In this document: piece after piece, positions 1 to 14,600 of the stretch | Layout: the number at the start of each line of letters is the position of its first letter | Numbering within the stretch: position 1 is the first letter of the stretch | Assembly (NCBI RefSeq): GCF_022539315.1 | Contig: NC_066315.1 | Span: 100,979,990-101,043,989 of the forward strand | Length of the DNA stretch: 64,000 nucleotides | DNA from: Serinus canaria | Taxonomy: Eukaryota; Chordata; Aves; Passeriformes; Fringillidae | Direction of reading: 5' to 3' | Program-made: the position numbers and the translations under genes | Notes under the pieces: generated by a model | What the model was told of the DNA's origin: nothing | Databases searched by the model: none | Seen by the model: only the letters and a program-made list of their open reading frames with translations

Positions 1-2931
1 TTTGTATAGGAGGGAACATGACAGGATTTTTAAAATATAAGCAAAAACACATATTCTGCATCATAGCTTACCAACAATAAGAAAAACTAAGCCAACAAAT
101 ATAAAATGAAGTTTGGGATAACAACAAGAGTAAATACAGAATGGGGGAGAAAAATCAGATTTTGAAGGAAAATGATGGAAGGTCAGTAGAGAAGCTTGGA
201 GAGTTTGTAGACTCAAAATGATCACTTGATTATCACAGGAACATCTTTAATATTTTCTCCTTATTAGGACAGTCAAGAAATATTTAAAGTTAAAAATGTA
301 ACTTTAGTTTGCTTTGAAAAGGATTTACTCTGTGGGTTAAAAGTAAGAGATGTGTTGGTCATTATCAGAAGCCCCAGCCAGTGGGCATTGTAGCTGTGTG
401 TGCTGAGAACAACTCAGAGATGAGAACTGGATGAACCTTTCATCATTTTAAGAAGATCTGTGCTGAGCCTGTTTTGGCACACCTTACAGATAATTAGCAT
501 CAGATTTTAAGTTACATTGCACACCTGGAATTCTGCAAATTTATCATCATCACAAAGAAAAGTGGAAAATTTGGGGGGGAAGAAGACAAAATATGGGTGA
601 GTAGAAAAAGAAAAGCAAAGTTACAGATAAAATTACCTCCCAATGTTTAATAAAATACCCCTAGGTCTAAGACATACTTCCTGTTACAGCATATTTGGAA
701 AACTATCCCAGTGCAGCCTGACAATGACTTGTACCTCCCTCTCTTCCATGTGTCACACACCCTTTCCAAGTGGATGAAGAATATGGAGGGTAGGGAGGAG
801 GAAGGGACTGGTGGAGGCTCCATGAGACACTGTGGCTGTGTGCAACACCCGCTGGCTGTGCCTCCCTCCAACAAATCCACCCCACAGACCACAGACCTTC
901 CTTACAGGAGAATGTCCCTCTGTTTTCTGGGCTCAGTCGTGCAGAAGCCTTTCACCTCTCCTAGGGGGAGCAGCTTTGCTCCAAGGAGTCTCAGCATAAC
1001 GTGGCAATTCATGAGGAACACGGCAGTGCAATTCCATTTCAACAACAATGAGTTCATGTTTGTGCCACCTCTCATTTCTAATTCATGAATACATTAATTT
1101 TGTATCATTTGCATCATAACTAGAGCCTTTCCTGCAAAGGAACACTAAGGATTCATTATTTTTATCTTTTTTTTTCCTGATATTCTGCTTTGCTCTTAGG
1201 CACCTGCTCTACATGAATCAATATTACTTTCCCCAAAAAACAGGCATGTGGGATTTATTCAGGCAAAGTGCTGGTATTAAAACTGGGACAATTCCCTTTA
1301 GCAATAAACAGTGAAGAATAATGTAAAATATTATGGTATGACAGCCATCACCTGAACGAAGAATACACACCTGACTCATCCTTTTTGCTGTCTGTCAACA
1401 GCAATTCATCTGGATGTGGCAGTGCCTCTGTAAGCCACACAACAGGTTGCCTTCTCATTTCTTTTGGACTTTTGTACTAAAAAGCTGTTTTCTCCACATT
1501 CCAGAGATGTTTATCTGTTTTTATAAAACCCCTGTTCTTTACTAAAGGCCAAGAAGGATTTGCAATACCTATTAAAATGGCAATTGTTGATGATTATTTT
1601 TAAGTTTATCACATTTTGTAACTTTAAAGCTCCCTTTAGTTGCTTTAATTTTGGGGTCAGTGCACCATCCTTTTTCCACTCAAGACAAGAGTTCACTATT
1701 TCAGGGTGCACTATTTTAACAGACTCCTGAAGAGATGAAAAAGTTATCAATGGATCCTGTGGTCCAGATGAATATCTATTGTGCTGATGTGACTGTATGA
1801 AACACAAAAAGAGGATAAAAGGGGAGGTTCACTTTTGGCATTTAGATTCTTTTCCTTTACTACACTTTCCCTGAAGCATGTCCCTGCCTTTCTTTATCTC
1901 CATCTCCTGCTTTCTCTTCTCTTCTCTTCTAACCCCTGCCCATTTAGAGTATTAAAATCCCCTTTGTCCTTTGGGCCACATTACTCCTCTCATCAAATCC
2001 TTGTTGCCTGCAGCATAATTTTTAAGGTCTTATCCTCCCATCTTCATGGGGCTGCCCGTGCTTCATGCTTTTTTCCAAGCATAAAATATAATCAGGGTAA
2101 GAAAGATGCCAGAGGCTTGCAGAGTTTGAAACCATTATGTTTAAGTGTGGCAGTAGGTCAAGGCAGAGATGCAGCTGCAGAGCTGCATTTTGGTGGTTTT
2201 TTTTATGTCTCATCTGTAGTAGAGGTGAGCTGTGCAAACTACCTGTTGAAACCTTTGTGTGATGGAAAATCAGAGTGCCAGTAAATACACCATCAAAAAG
2301 AGAACAGGGAAGGAGAGGGAGAAAGATAAAAGCTGCTCACTGAACTCATTACCTCACTATGGGATGGAAGGTGACCAGGAAAACCTAGTCATGGGTACCT
2401 GGCTGTGCTTTCCTGCCTCACCTTCTCAAGAGCAAGTAACACCCATCCACTGCAGGAACAGCAGTCACAGCCTTTCATGATGGATATAAAATATGGCTTC
2501 AATATTTTTTCCTCCCCAAAATGACACATTTATGGTGTTTATCCCTGAAGAACTTTCAGGAATACATACCAATAAATACGCATATTTGAAATTTTACTTT
2601 GTATTAAATGAAGAATACAACCCAAGAGAAACTATCAAGTATAAGGTTAAGAATTGAAATCTGTATTGTTAACTGAAGGCTACCACACAGTAAAGAGCAA
2701 AGCCTTTTAAAGAACACCATACAATACATTACAGCTCTAAGCTTTTCAAAGCAGGATATGCAGGATTAGGGCTACATTTAAATCCAAACACGATAAAAGG
2801 GAAAACCAAATAGGCAAAACAGGACTACTTTACAGTGTTACATAAGAACTCACATACGACAAGTAATTCATCCCCTGATTCTGTTTTGTAATGGTACCAG
2901 GAAGAAAAACAATATTTATAAACATGAATTC

Positions 2932-2947
2932 TTTTTTTTTTTTTTTT
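2932..2947. repeat. Poly(T) run
   Basis: Sixteen consecutive T bases, a simple homopolymer. I see no retrocopy next to it. Confidence 0.9.
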
Positions 2948-5206
2948 AATTTGTACTTATCTGATCTGATACCATAAATATCAAAATACTTTAATCCAAA
3001 CTGCATGGCTATTGCCATCACAGCACGGAGCTCATTTTGTTTGTGAGACTCAGTCCTGTATTTTCTGTTTCAGCACATATCAGTGTCTCTTCAGTACCAG
3101 CTCAGCTCTGACATTTTGGGAGTTTGTGGCCACTGAAATGCTCAGCTTCGTGACGCTTTTCAAATAACCACAGCATTATCTACACTATGTTCTATTTTCA
3201 AGCTTGTGACAGATATTCTCAGCACTGACTCAGTCTTGAAGTCCCTCGCATTTTCAGGAAAAAGTGCTAAGATTACACTATCCTTTGGGACTCTGTATAC
3301 TGCCTACATAATATACATCTATTTTTTAAGCAGCTTAGGGTAGGAACCATGTATTATATAAAGTTGAGTGCACAGCCAATGCCCTTATTTAGTAATAACC
3401 CATGCTTCCACTCCTTCTGACTGCAGTGCCTGGTGGCAGACTGGGATTTGTTTGTGAGGAGACGAGTGGTAGCACAATAACATCTACTAAAATGCACTTG
3501 TTATTCCTGCCTTTCTCATTCAAAGATGAAGAGGGCAAGCAGCCAGCGGCATAACCTCCTCGGTAATTGATATGCGTAAGAGGCTCCTACATCCCACCAG
3601 TGCCATTCCAGCTTCTTCCTCCCCAGGAAGAAATGTTGTGATGGAGACAGCAGCATTATCCTCAGGAGGGTACCACTGCTCCCTTCCTTCCCTGTCTCCC
3701 TTGCACTCTCCCCTGGGCTCTCAGAGAAATATGTTGCTTTTGAAACTCATGTGCCAGGATATTATTCAAAGATTTATGGTTCCTGATTCTTGCCACAGTC
3801 CGCTTTTGCGGCTTTGTTTACTTGGCAGGGTGAGGGAGGGAGGAGGGAACTGGATTAGCCTCAAAACCCCACAACAAAAGGCAGAAGAGCACTGCTTTAG
3901 GCATGTAATAATCTGCATTTCTAGAGAATTACTGAATATGCCGGAATTATCTCTTGAAAATCTAGTGTATTTTAAAAGAGTTATTCATAGCACTTAAGAA
4001 ACATTTCACATCAAAATAGATATGAAATCAACAGGAGTTTTGTTCTGATCTGATAACTACTGTCACATACCATAAGAAAAGAGCAAAACAAAATGTTCTG
4101 GTTTTACTTACTTCACCTTTAGAAGCATAAACATTACACTGATAAAAATAATCAGAACCACTGGGATCCGAGCACTGGGAAAAAGAAAGGCAAACAATTC
4201 CGCTTTTAGGTCAAGTGAAAAATTTTCTTCCCATTTGTAAAGACCTTTACAGCTGAGAGGGGACTACAGTATTTCCCTGAATATCATGTGGGCAGAGGAC
4301 TGGAGTATTGGTTTTGTTGACTTTTTCTTTTAGGAGTGGAAGAAAGCTACCTTGTCTTTGCTCATGGCATTGGACAGATATCATGCAGTGGCTCAAAAGG
4401 CTAATTTGCTTAATTGCATTAGTCCACTCCCCTCCTGTAATGGGAATTCAAGCTTCAATGGCAAATTCAACCTCCTAATGAGATTATGGTGCCATTCCCA
4501 ATATGATGCTGTGGGATAGCAAAGGAGCCACATGTTTCCGTGGTGACTGGCTGAGTGGTTAACCCTGGTAAGATGGGGTGGAGGGGAGAATCAGCCTGAG
4601 TGACAGCACTTCATCCTTTAAACTTCAGTTCACGGCTGAGCAAAGCAGAAATAGTGCCAAGCAAAGACCATGGGGAAATTACCCTTGTTTTAATCTTTGT
4701 CTCCTCCAGCTGATGTCAGTAGAAGGGGACAAGACAAAGGACCTCAAGCTGTGGTAAAGATCATTAAAACACAAGAACATAAAGCCATGGACATGACTGT
4801 GCCATCTATTAAATATTAATATCAGTTGCATGCAGATATTTTTCTTTGTTATGCTGCTTGATACTATCATTATTATTATACCTTTAATCCATTTCATGTA
4901 GTTTTACTCATTTTTTAAGCTCCTTTGTAATGAAGGTGCCTTTTAGTCAGCTCCACCAGCTAATCAGATTGCTTTCCCTTCATTACTCACATTGAGCTTT
5001 TAAAGCCTGAAGCCTAAGGTAACTGGAATATATGGTCACGATTTAAGTAATGTGGAAAAGCTGAAGCTGTGCCAGAAACACAGCACATAGCTACGTTTTT
5101 ATTGCCTTCATATTAAGAGCAGGTGAGATGCTTTTGAATCAGGGACTGTTCAATCAAAAACATGCCCAATTACTGTAGAGGAGTATAACAGTGTGAGAAA
5201 TGGATT

Positions 5207-5263
5207 TGTAAAGAATTCTCATTTCTGTAAAGAATTCTCACATCTGTTCACATAACAGATGTG
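5207..5263. repeat. 19-bp direct repeat next to a 10-bp-arm hairpin
   Basis: TGTAAAGAATTCTCA occurs at 5207 and again at 5226. Immediately after it, CACATCTGTT (5239-5248) and AACAGATGTG (5254-5263) form a perfect inverted repeat with a 5-base loop. This is probably slippage products in non-coding DNA. Confidence 0.85.
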
Positions 5264-8119
5264 TTTGTCACTCACATCTTTCAGTGGAAACAACTAATAG
5301 CCTTTTTTGCCATTTATCCAATAAATCTTGTGAAGACAAATGCAGGGCAATGTTAAAGAGACCAAGTCTGTGAATGGAGAACAACAATAATTTTTTGTGA
5401 GTCTATTATTTTTTTCCCAAGGCAAAGATCTTTCTGAGTCAGAGGACAATGCTGCCCACATGCAATTAAGGAGTCTATAACCCACACACATGGATCCCCT
5501 GAGCCCAGTTTAGTTCACAGCAGTACAAATCTAGAGAATTTCCATAGTGGTCAGTAAAGTTAAGCTGTTGTCAAAAATACCCACAAAGGCAAAATTGTTA
5601 CCTCTTTTCCCAAGACTGTGAATGTGACAGAAGGTTGGAGGTGCATGTCCATGGGCAAGGTTGAATGAAGGAATTCAAGGGCTAGGTGGATTCAAAAGTG
5701 ATAAAAAACTTACTCTGACCACCAAGCACCACTGGAGTGTGATTTGCCTCTCTGGAATGTGGCTGCTGCCCGGGAGCGTGGTGATGGGGAACTGCAACCT
5801 GGTGCAAGGACAAGAAGAAAAGGAGATACCATTACTACATGACACCACCAGCAGCAACTCCTAATTCCTCTGTGCTCTAATTTAGTACAAATGAGAGTGT
5901 CATCAATTGCTAAAATCTTTTCACTATTTTTAAACCTCAGGGACCAAATGGAAATCGCATTTTAAAGATGGAAACTTAATTAGGGTTTTTGAGTAGTCAT
6001 TTACCAAAGGAGAAGCGACAAGGGCAGCTCTACATTCCTTACCTCTCCTCTGGGAAGGTTTCTGATGTCTGCTGCCGATCCACGCCGTGTTTCTTTTATT
6101 GTGGATTTGTCTGCGATGGCTCCCGGCAGATCAGTTTGATGTAGCTGGTCATCAGGGTTAAAATGGAAGAATCAATAACTTTCTCAGTTTGTCTTTTTTG
6201 TTTTCCTCAGCACTTTTAGGAAAGCCTGTAATTCTCATAATCACATTCTGACCTTGATTCCCAAGATCATCTATTTTTGAAGATACCTACACTGTAATCA
6301 AAGCTGCCATTATGGCATTGCTAGTTACACATGTAACTGCTTTCATCTAGCTAGACTCAGATTAAAGGTTCCTGCAACATTGAGGCTGCTGAAGCCAATG
6401 GCAGGAAGGCTATTGCAGCAGTGGAGCCCTTACAGCCCCACAGGGGATGCTGGGCATCCACTTGTGAGGACCAAGAGCTTGGTGGCCCTTTCCATGACAG
6501 CTCCTGCCTCTATGGCTCTGCTGGAGTCACACTTTTGCCCCCTAGAAAAACCTTGTTATCCCCATCATGATCAATTGTCTGCAGTTAGGTCTTTAAAACA
6601 TGACCTTCTTCAGCCCTTCATTCCAAGTATTTATTAAGTGCGTGGACAATTTTGCTCGTTAAGTTCTCACAGGCCATGTGGGGTGAGAGCAGCAGCTACT
6701 GTTGTGGCTGTGACACACATTTGCAGCTCCTCCTCTTTATCTCTGGAATTTTTTTCTGAACATATTTTTGTCTTGGCTGTCTTCAAGTTTCTTTGTTGTT
6801 TCCTGTTGCTCTAGAGCTCAGGAGAAGCGTTTCTGGTGTATTTCTGAAAGTTCAGCGGGATCAGTAAATTAGCAGTTTAAGAGGCTGAGAGGCTGGGAAG
6901 AAGGCAAGATTATCAGAGCACCTTTATAAGATATTTAACACAAAATAAAGTACAATCAAATATTTTGATAAATAAATTAGGAGCCTAATCTCTCTTGGCT
7001 TTCCTAACAGTGACAGAGATGACGCGTTCTGATTCCACTTGGTGGAGGAACCTAATTTAAGCATGCAGATTTAGATGAGTTAGTATATGATGTGATGACT
7101 CCTGTTCATTTTTCCAGTGCTCATATGGGTAGGTAATTCAGAAGTATGTTACTTTTTTCTTTTTTCCAGCCATGTGATGTGACCCCTTATTGTTAATGAG
7201 AAGAGATTAACCTTTTGAAATGTGAGGATGAAATTACATTCTTTTTCAGGACTAGAGCCACAAGCTAACATAATAATGTAGAGCCTAGGAAAGAGCTATG
7301 GAGACACCCAAATCTCAGATCTGAAATTTGTTCCTATAATGAGAAAACCAGAACACTTATTAAATGGTTATTTAAAGAGGATCAGGATCACAATCCAACC
7401 AATTCTGCTTTGGCCAGGAATAAAGAATAGTTAAGAGAGTAAGGATGCAAACCCAGACCTCCACCCACAGTTTCAGTGGGAGACAAAATCATCTTTCAGA
7501 TGGGTTTTGCCATTGACTAATCCTGCAATAGCAAGAATTTTTATTAGCATTAAGAGGCCTAGGAACTAAAATGATCTCTTAAAATGCAGCCCCAACACTG
7601 TCTGGAACTGAATTTTGGGTGTGTAATGTGCTCTCACAACAGACTTTGGCTGCACTATGTTTTGAACACAGCTGCGAGCACTCATGTAGCTATTCCCTTA
7701 GAAACATCCATCTTGGTTATGGAAATATTAGGAAATATGGTTCTGGAAGTCCTTAGAAAATAACTACTAGTCCTTATGAGAGATCACTCTCATCTGACCA
7801 GAAGAACTGTGGAATTTAGGCAATATTGTATGGAAATTAGCAAAAAAGGGGTATGGAGGCAGAGAAATACCAGGATATATCTTTGTCAGGCTGCATTACC
7901 ATAAAATATAAACAAATGGGAGAAAATGCTCTCCATTCCAATTCAGAACTTGAGGGATTTCTAAGTTACAGCTCTGCCAGAGGCAAGGGGTCAAGGACAC
8001 TGCTCTTCTCAAGGCCAGCAACATTTTCAGACTACCTGACATATGCTTAGGTGCTTGTGTATCCACAGGGGAGGAAGAAAAGGGTATAATGCAATGGGCA
8101 TTAAGTAGATTCATCCAAT

Positions 8120-8644
8120 TGTTGTGGTTTACCCCCAGCTGGCAACTAAGCACCACAGCCCTCAACCACTGCCCCCCTACCAGTGGGGTGGGGGAGAGAG
8201 TAGGCAGACTCAGACTCATGGGTTGTGATAAAGACAGTTTCATGGGGCAGAAAATGAAGAAAATAATAATAATTTAAAAAAATAATTTGAATATACAAAT
8301 CAAGTGTTGCACAATATGCTAGCTCACCACCAAGTGGTGCCAGTCAGTTCCTGAGAGGTGGCCCCCAGCCAGCTCCCCCTCCAGTTCACATACAGAGCAT
8401 GATGCCATATGGTATGGGACATCCCTTGGGTCAGCTGGGGTCAGCTGTCCAAGCTTTGTCCCCTCCCAGCTTGTGCCTCTCCAGCCTTCTCACCGTCAGG
8501 GCACAAGAAGCTAAAAATTGCTGTAAATTGCTCAGCAGCAATGGGAAACAGCAGTGTGTTTTAAATGTTACTGTCATACTAAATCCAAAACAGAGCACTG
8601 TAACTAGGAAGAAAATTAACTTTGTCCTGGCTGAAACCAGGACA
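8120..8644 (-). mobile_element. Solo ERVL-type long terminal repeat, minus orientation
   Basis: On the minus strand this begins TGTCCTGGTTTCAGCCAGGA and continues with AAAGTTAATTTTCTTCCTAG; it ends CTGGGGGTAAACCACAACA. That layout matches the abundant bird endogenous retrovirus LTRs of the ERVL group, and the ends are the expected TG...CA. The region equivalent to the TATA area is diverged. No gag, pol or env sequence lies alongside, so it is probably a solo LTR left by recombination. The 5-base flanks (CCAAT and GAAAA) do not match, so no target-site duplication remains visible. Family assignment is from memory of bird LTR sequences. Confidence 0.8.
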
Positions 8645-11600
8645 GAAAATGCAGAAAATACTTACCTACATTAATGCATCTCTCCTTTGATTCTACTGTC
8701 TTGCACATCACTTGGAATGCCATGGCAAATATTGCAACGCTAGAAAAAAAGGTTTTGCTGCTGTAGATGACACAGTTTTAACAAGAGCTGAGGGCTGAAG
8801 TTTTCTGTCCACCAAAAAAGTAGCCTGACATGTTATTTCAGAAACTAAGTATATACAGACCATTTCTAGTTGAAAGATGCTTCCACTCATATGCTAATGA
8901 TTTTGTTGGCAAGATCTAGACTATGCTTTTAATATTATCAACAATTGTTTCACTTGTCTCTTCCATTTCAGCCTGCCTGCTTCTTTCTTCCTTCCTTCTT
9001 CCCATTCCTTCTAATTCTTCTGCTCCTACTGCAGCAGTGCTGTGGAGGCTCCTGGCAGTCCTGTCCTGTAGGTCCATGTGTGCATGGGACTTTCATGTGA
9101 CAGCTCCCTGGATCCTGATCCAAGGGTCTGAGCCCTGCTTCCTGGGGCTGCCAGAGGGGTGCTGGTGCCACTTGCACAGGGCTCAGCCAGCTGCCTTCTG
9201 ACTGGCAAGAGGATGCTTTGATGGTTCATCTGGGCACACCAGGAGCTCAGCTAGCACTGACAGGGCAGGCACTTCCCCCACTAAATCTGACAGCCTGACA
9301 ATACAGGTTTAATACTAAGGAGGACAATTTCCTCATCAATATTTGCTTGACTAGTCTCATGTCTTCCTTTTCTCTTCCACTTTCACTCTCCCATGCAAAT
9401 CCAATCTACTTGTGACATACTCCCATCCATTTTCCATTTTCATTTTCTCCAAAAACACTCCTGCAATTCTCTTCCCTAAAGTAGCAGTGGCTGGGCACCT
9501 GGGGTGGTAGAAGCCCTAAGTGGTTACTGAGCTCCTGAGCCCTCACTAACACAGATTTGTATGGAGTAAAATGAGACAGAAGGGACACGATGGGTTATGC
9601 TCTGAGGAGAGGGGTCAAGGTGCTAGCTATGGCTGAGACATTTTCTAATGAGGAAGTTTTAAGGGAGATCAAAGATGAGGCTGTCCAGATGTGCTATTGC
9701 AGTGTGCCAGAGGAGGAGGGACACAGGCCCATCTTTGCTGAAGCTCCTCTCAGGAGAGTGAGGGGATCCAAGGAAAGAAGGAAAGCATAAGGCACTGAGT
9801 GGTCCAAGCAAGGCAGGACAGATCTGAGTTACTACCTCGTATGCAGCACTTGAGACATGAGGTTTGGCTGTCCCACACACCTACCCACATTTGCATTCTA
9901 TCTCTTATTCATCTTAATTAATCTTCTGTTTTGCTACAGGAGGGAGATGTGGACCTTAAAAGGCACACTGCTTTGAGAAAGCCATTACTGCAGCCTAGCC
10001 TTCTCTTCTCATGGAAGAGATCAGACAACTTAGACTTTCTCTGAAACACACCAAAGAGCTCCATATTAATTCAATAGGAATCAGTTTCTAGATGGCAGCT
10101 GATTCAATGGATGACTGATTCAATTAAAGAACCCTGTTGATCAAACTGATAAATGATGTGCAGGGACTGCTTTTAGACCTATCCAGAGATGGGCAGGCAC
10201 CTGGAAGCAAATGTCTAATTTTAATTTAGACCCCTTCATCAGACAACTCCCTCTTTTTGTTGATTTTGTCTCTCAAACACTGATATTTACTTAATGATGC
10301 CTACTTAGAGCTGTGCAGTGCATGGCAAAAGTTGGTCTTATTGCAGAAAAACTGAAGTTCACTTTTTATCACTGGCCAAATTGCAGGCTGTGTCCATAAA
10401 GAGGAAAAAGAGAAGCTGAACTGTTCAGAATAGCTCTCTTCCATCCTCCTTTGAGTTTCATTATCAATGACATTTTCTATTTCAGCAGACACCTAAAACC
10501 TTCCTTATGAGCTTCCAGCACAGCCTGGTACAACCACCACTATTTAAATCTCTCCTATACAAATACAAATTTTATCCATAATTTATATCTTATGACCCAG
10601 GAAGGCATAAAACCCAATTTACTCATTAACCTTAGCTTTCTGAAACTGCAATTACTGCCCTGTGCACAGTCAGTAATTGAATTGAAGAGAGGTAGCATGC
10701 AAATGCCAGCCAGTGCTAGCTACTGCTAAATAGATAATCCTGCATGCTCACTAAAATTGCATGTGGCACACAGACAGCAGGTAGAAAAGCAAAGCATTAG
10801 AAAGGAAAATGCATGAAGTAGCATGTGAAGGGATTAAGGAGATGTAAAAGACCAGGCTCACAGGAAACCACTCAGTGGGAATAAAAACAACATTATATTA
10901 GCTTAGGTTTACGATTACAGCTAATAGCATGCAGTTATTACTTTTGCATTGAAAAGCATTTTCTGAGTGGATGGCTTCACCACAGAATCAGATCTTTTCT
11001 TCCTGCCTTTTGTAATTTAAGTTGCTGACTAGCATTTTATATAGCCTAGTGTCTCCTGCCCCAGCTGTCATGAAAGAGATCAAGACATTACAAGTAAGGA
11101 CTGGCCTAGCAGAATGAGATTTAACTCGAAGTTTGCTTGTCTTTCCACATTGTTACTTTCCATTTTTTCCTCCCACTAAAGCATGAGTGTATCCAGGCTT
11201 GTAGACAGCACTTTTCCATTTTTCAGCTTGATCAATGTGTAGATGATCCTGGTCTCTTGCATTTCATATCTTGTAATATCCCTTCCAGAAGTATCTCACT
11301 GGTTGCCTCAGTGCATTTACCATGAAACCTTATATCCCTCTCATAGTTCACATGTTTTGTTTAGCTTCCTGGTCCCAGTCCTAATTTCTTAATTTCTTCC
11401 TTCACTGCTGGGAAATGGTCCAGTCAAGTAAAAAATGCCACTTAAAAGCTTGACTCACCATGGTTCTGAACCCATACAAGGCATACCTACATGGGTATTT
11501 TCATTCAGATCAGGACCATTCCCTCTTGCTGCACTTTGGTTCATGTCACAAAACTGTGCTGGAGAACACAAAGAGGGTATCTACTCAAGGAGTCTAAAGC

Positions 11601-14600
11601 AGAAGCTGTTCTTCAGGAGCACAGGTAGCAAATCCCAACTGCTGTTGGCAGCTGCTGCCCAAGGCCAGACTACAGCAAGCCCTGAGCAATCCCTCCCCTA
11701 GCAAGGTCCAGCTCATTTCAGCAGAACTGCTCATTTTGGATCACACCACTTGTTAAGATGGACACAGCATCCATAACATAAGCATACACAACCTTCTCCT
11801 GTTTTAATTTGGATCTGCAGCTATGCATAGAAATCAGCAAGTCATTTTGCTAATCTTTTTGTTATAAATGATATAACAAAATACCTCTTTAATCTGATGT
11901 TTATTACAGTAGTTTTCTGGTTCTCCTCTTTGGCTGAACTTGTCTCAGCCTGATGGGTAATCTTGGTCTAGCTTGCTTAGCTGTAACAACTATTTTTTTT
12001 CCTAGTGATCTGACAGCTTCTCCCTCCTCTATATACTTTTGCTTATTTTAATCACATGATATAATAATTTTTGTAGAGACAACGGTGGCAGCTGGTTATT
12101 CTACATAGAAAGATGCATTCAGGACTCACACACAGCAGCCAGTGGAATTCTATAGGAATAACAGGAAGGCCTTCAAAGTGGGAATACTGGATGTGGTCTA
12201 GACAAATACAGGCATGGGCTGATAAGAGGGGGCTTGGAATCACACTAAGGATGCAAATACTCATCAATGGTAAATTAAAGATAAATAATCACAACTTGGA
12301 GCTGGGCAAAACTAGTGTTAGGAGCACAAGAGAGCAGACAGCATTACCCAACACATGTAAAATGCACTGCATATTGTAAATGGAGACAAGATGCACTTGC
12401 AGACCAGTGAAAAAAGCAAGGTCCCTTGAAGTATCAGCAAACATGAAAATAGCCCCAAGTGGAACCTAGAGTGTGGAAGAAGTTGCCAACATCACATTCC
12501 TCTTGGCAAGGAAGAGGAGAAAACCCAGTCATAAACACCACACCCCACTCAGAGTGTGTGCATGTGCTTGTGTGCATTTCTGTGCAACAGTTTAAATTGA
12601 TTATTTCATACAGTGAGAAGTATTAATTTAGTTGGATAACAGGGACTGGGAAACTCAGTAACTGGAGTAAAATCTTAGTAACCATTTATTGCATTTTATT
12701 TAAGCCTACTGAAATTTCATTTACATGAACATTAAATTCTTGGCTTCTCAAATAAGGCATGTCTTCATTTTTGTTCATAACAAGACTTTGAGAATAACAA
12801 ACTGATTTCAATTAAGATGCATTTTGTTGCCAGTTTAAGTAATCCTTGTCTGGATGCACAGAGTTCACAAAAACCTGCAAAAGGGAGTTATTTTGGTACA
12901 GATTTCTATCCAGCACCAGTGTTGCTGGATGTTAAATGTAGCCAAGCCTAAACTTTTAAATGTGTCAGTGTGGAGATTTTCAAAGCTTTTGAACTGCTTT
13001 TAATCTGCACATAGGGTGACAGAAATAGTGTATCTTGCCTGTGCTCTCTTTGGAGTGGTGACTATACATGTCTTGTACAAAACCAGCCATTTTTTCTTCT
13101 CTCTCTCACACACATTCCACTGAGGAGAATTCTCTAAGGGACTTGGGAGAGACATCAGTTTGGGATAGCTGTTAGATACTGTAATCAAAGAACATAAGTC
13201 ATGTAGAAAAATAATAGTGGGGATCTAAGAATATCTGTTATATCCAGCCATCATACACTGATTAAACCAGCTTGACTTTATTTACCTGGAATTTATTTAC
13301 CTGGATTTATAAAAGCCTACACATCTCTTGCTGAAGGCTCCTAGACATGGAACAAAAGTCCTCTTCTGGATAAATTGCTGATTAAATGATAAGAAGATAT
13401 TGTGTAAACTGATGCTGAAACCACATTTTTGAATGCAGTTCTGGACCTCTTGAAAAGGGATGATAAAAAAAAGAGATGTAGAAAAGAGGGCTGTAAGGAT
13501 GTTTAAAGGTATGAAATGCCTTCAATAACAGGAACAACAGAATATAACAGAACTTGCCAAGACTGCAAAGGATATGACTGATGGAAACACTTGATACAAG
13601 ATCTTAAAATTATGGGAAGTTATTTTACCAAAGAAATGGTAGAAAGGAAACAATTGTTCAACTGTTTCTTCCTGTAAGAGAATGCTGGGGGAATGAAACA
13701 AATTAGTGGATGATAAATTCAATTTTTAAAAAGCTCTTTTTCCCATAGTCTATTTTTATGATGTAGCACTTACCACAGTATATTGAAGATATCAATAATC
13801 CACATGGGTCTAAAAAAATGCAAGCAATTGGACCAATTCCTGAGAAAAAAAAAATTGGTATTATGATTCATCAGCTCAGGGACAGCAGAAGTTTACCATC
13901 AAGACTTCCTGCCCAGCAGGGGAAAACCTTTATTTTCTGTAAATCCTTGTCTATTTTAGGATTGCAGTAGGGAAAAAGCCTCAATTTTATGTTTGTTGAT
14001 AACACAGGGGATTAAGTTAATGAGGCCTGAGCAACCCCTTCCATTTCTCTGTTCTTAAAAATCAAAACTGCACTGGAGCAAAAAAAGCAATGCCCTTATC
14101 CAGAGGTCATCTCTGGCTGCAAATGCACCTTCTGGTCTCTTCTTCCTTCCAGTGGGTGTTGGAACTCTTTGGATTTTGTCCTTCCCCCCTGACATGCCAC
14201 TAAAACCCCATTAGGGGCAGCTGCAGTACCCTGCAAGAAGGACTAGCAAGTCAGTAGCCTGGACCATAAAGTGATTTTACAATTTGGCAGATACATTTTG
14301 GCTTCCTTCTCTCTACTGCCTTCCACTGCTGCCTTCCCTCTTTCCAGGCAAGCCTGGACAATTCCATGAAGCCTTTGTTTACATGGCTACTGTGAATCTG
14401 CATCACTATCCCAGAGGAAAAAACCTGACTTCTTTCTTCAGTGCTGGGCAGCTTTTAGGGACCCAAACTCTTATGCCAGCTAAGGAAGGTGTCTGTGGCA
14501 CTGTGTGTACTAACACACTGAGATTCACACGGTAGATTTTATAATCCTTAAATACAACATAAGGCAGCTTTAGAGATGATAAGGAACTTTGGGTTAGAAG

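Larger units (their letters stand above)
1..8119. other. Left flank, no gene recognised
   Basis: AT-rich DNA downstream of RAB12. All open frames are short and have no recognisable domain. Visible structures are a (CTTCT)n stretch at 1911-1930, a 16-base T run at 2932-2947, and a 19-bp duplication with adjoining hairpin at 5207-5263. The segments around 3450-3620, 4370-4600 and 4920-5060 are rich in homeodomain-type AATTA/TAAT words and could be conserved non-coding DNA, but this cannot be judged from one sequence. Confidence 0.6.
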
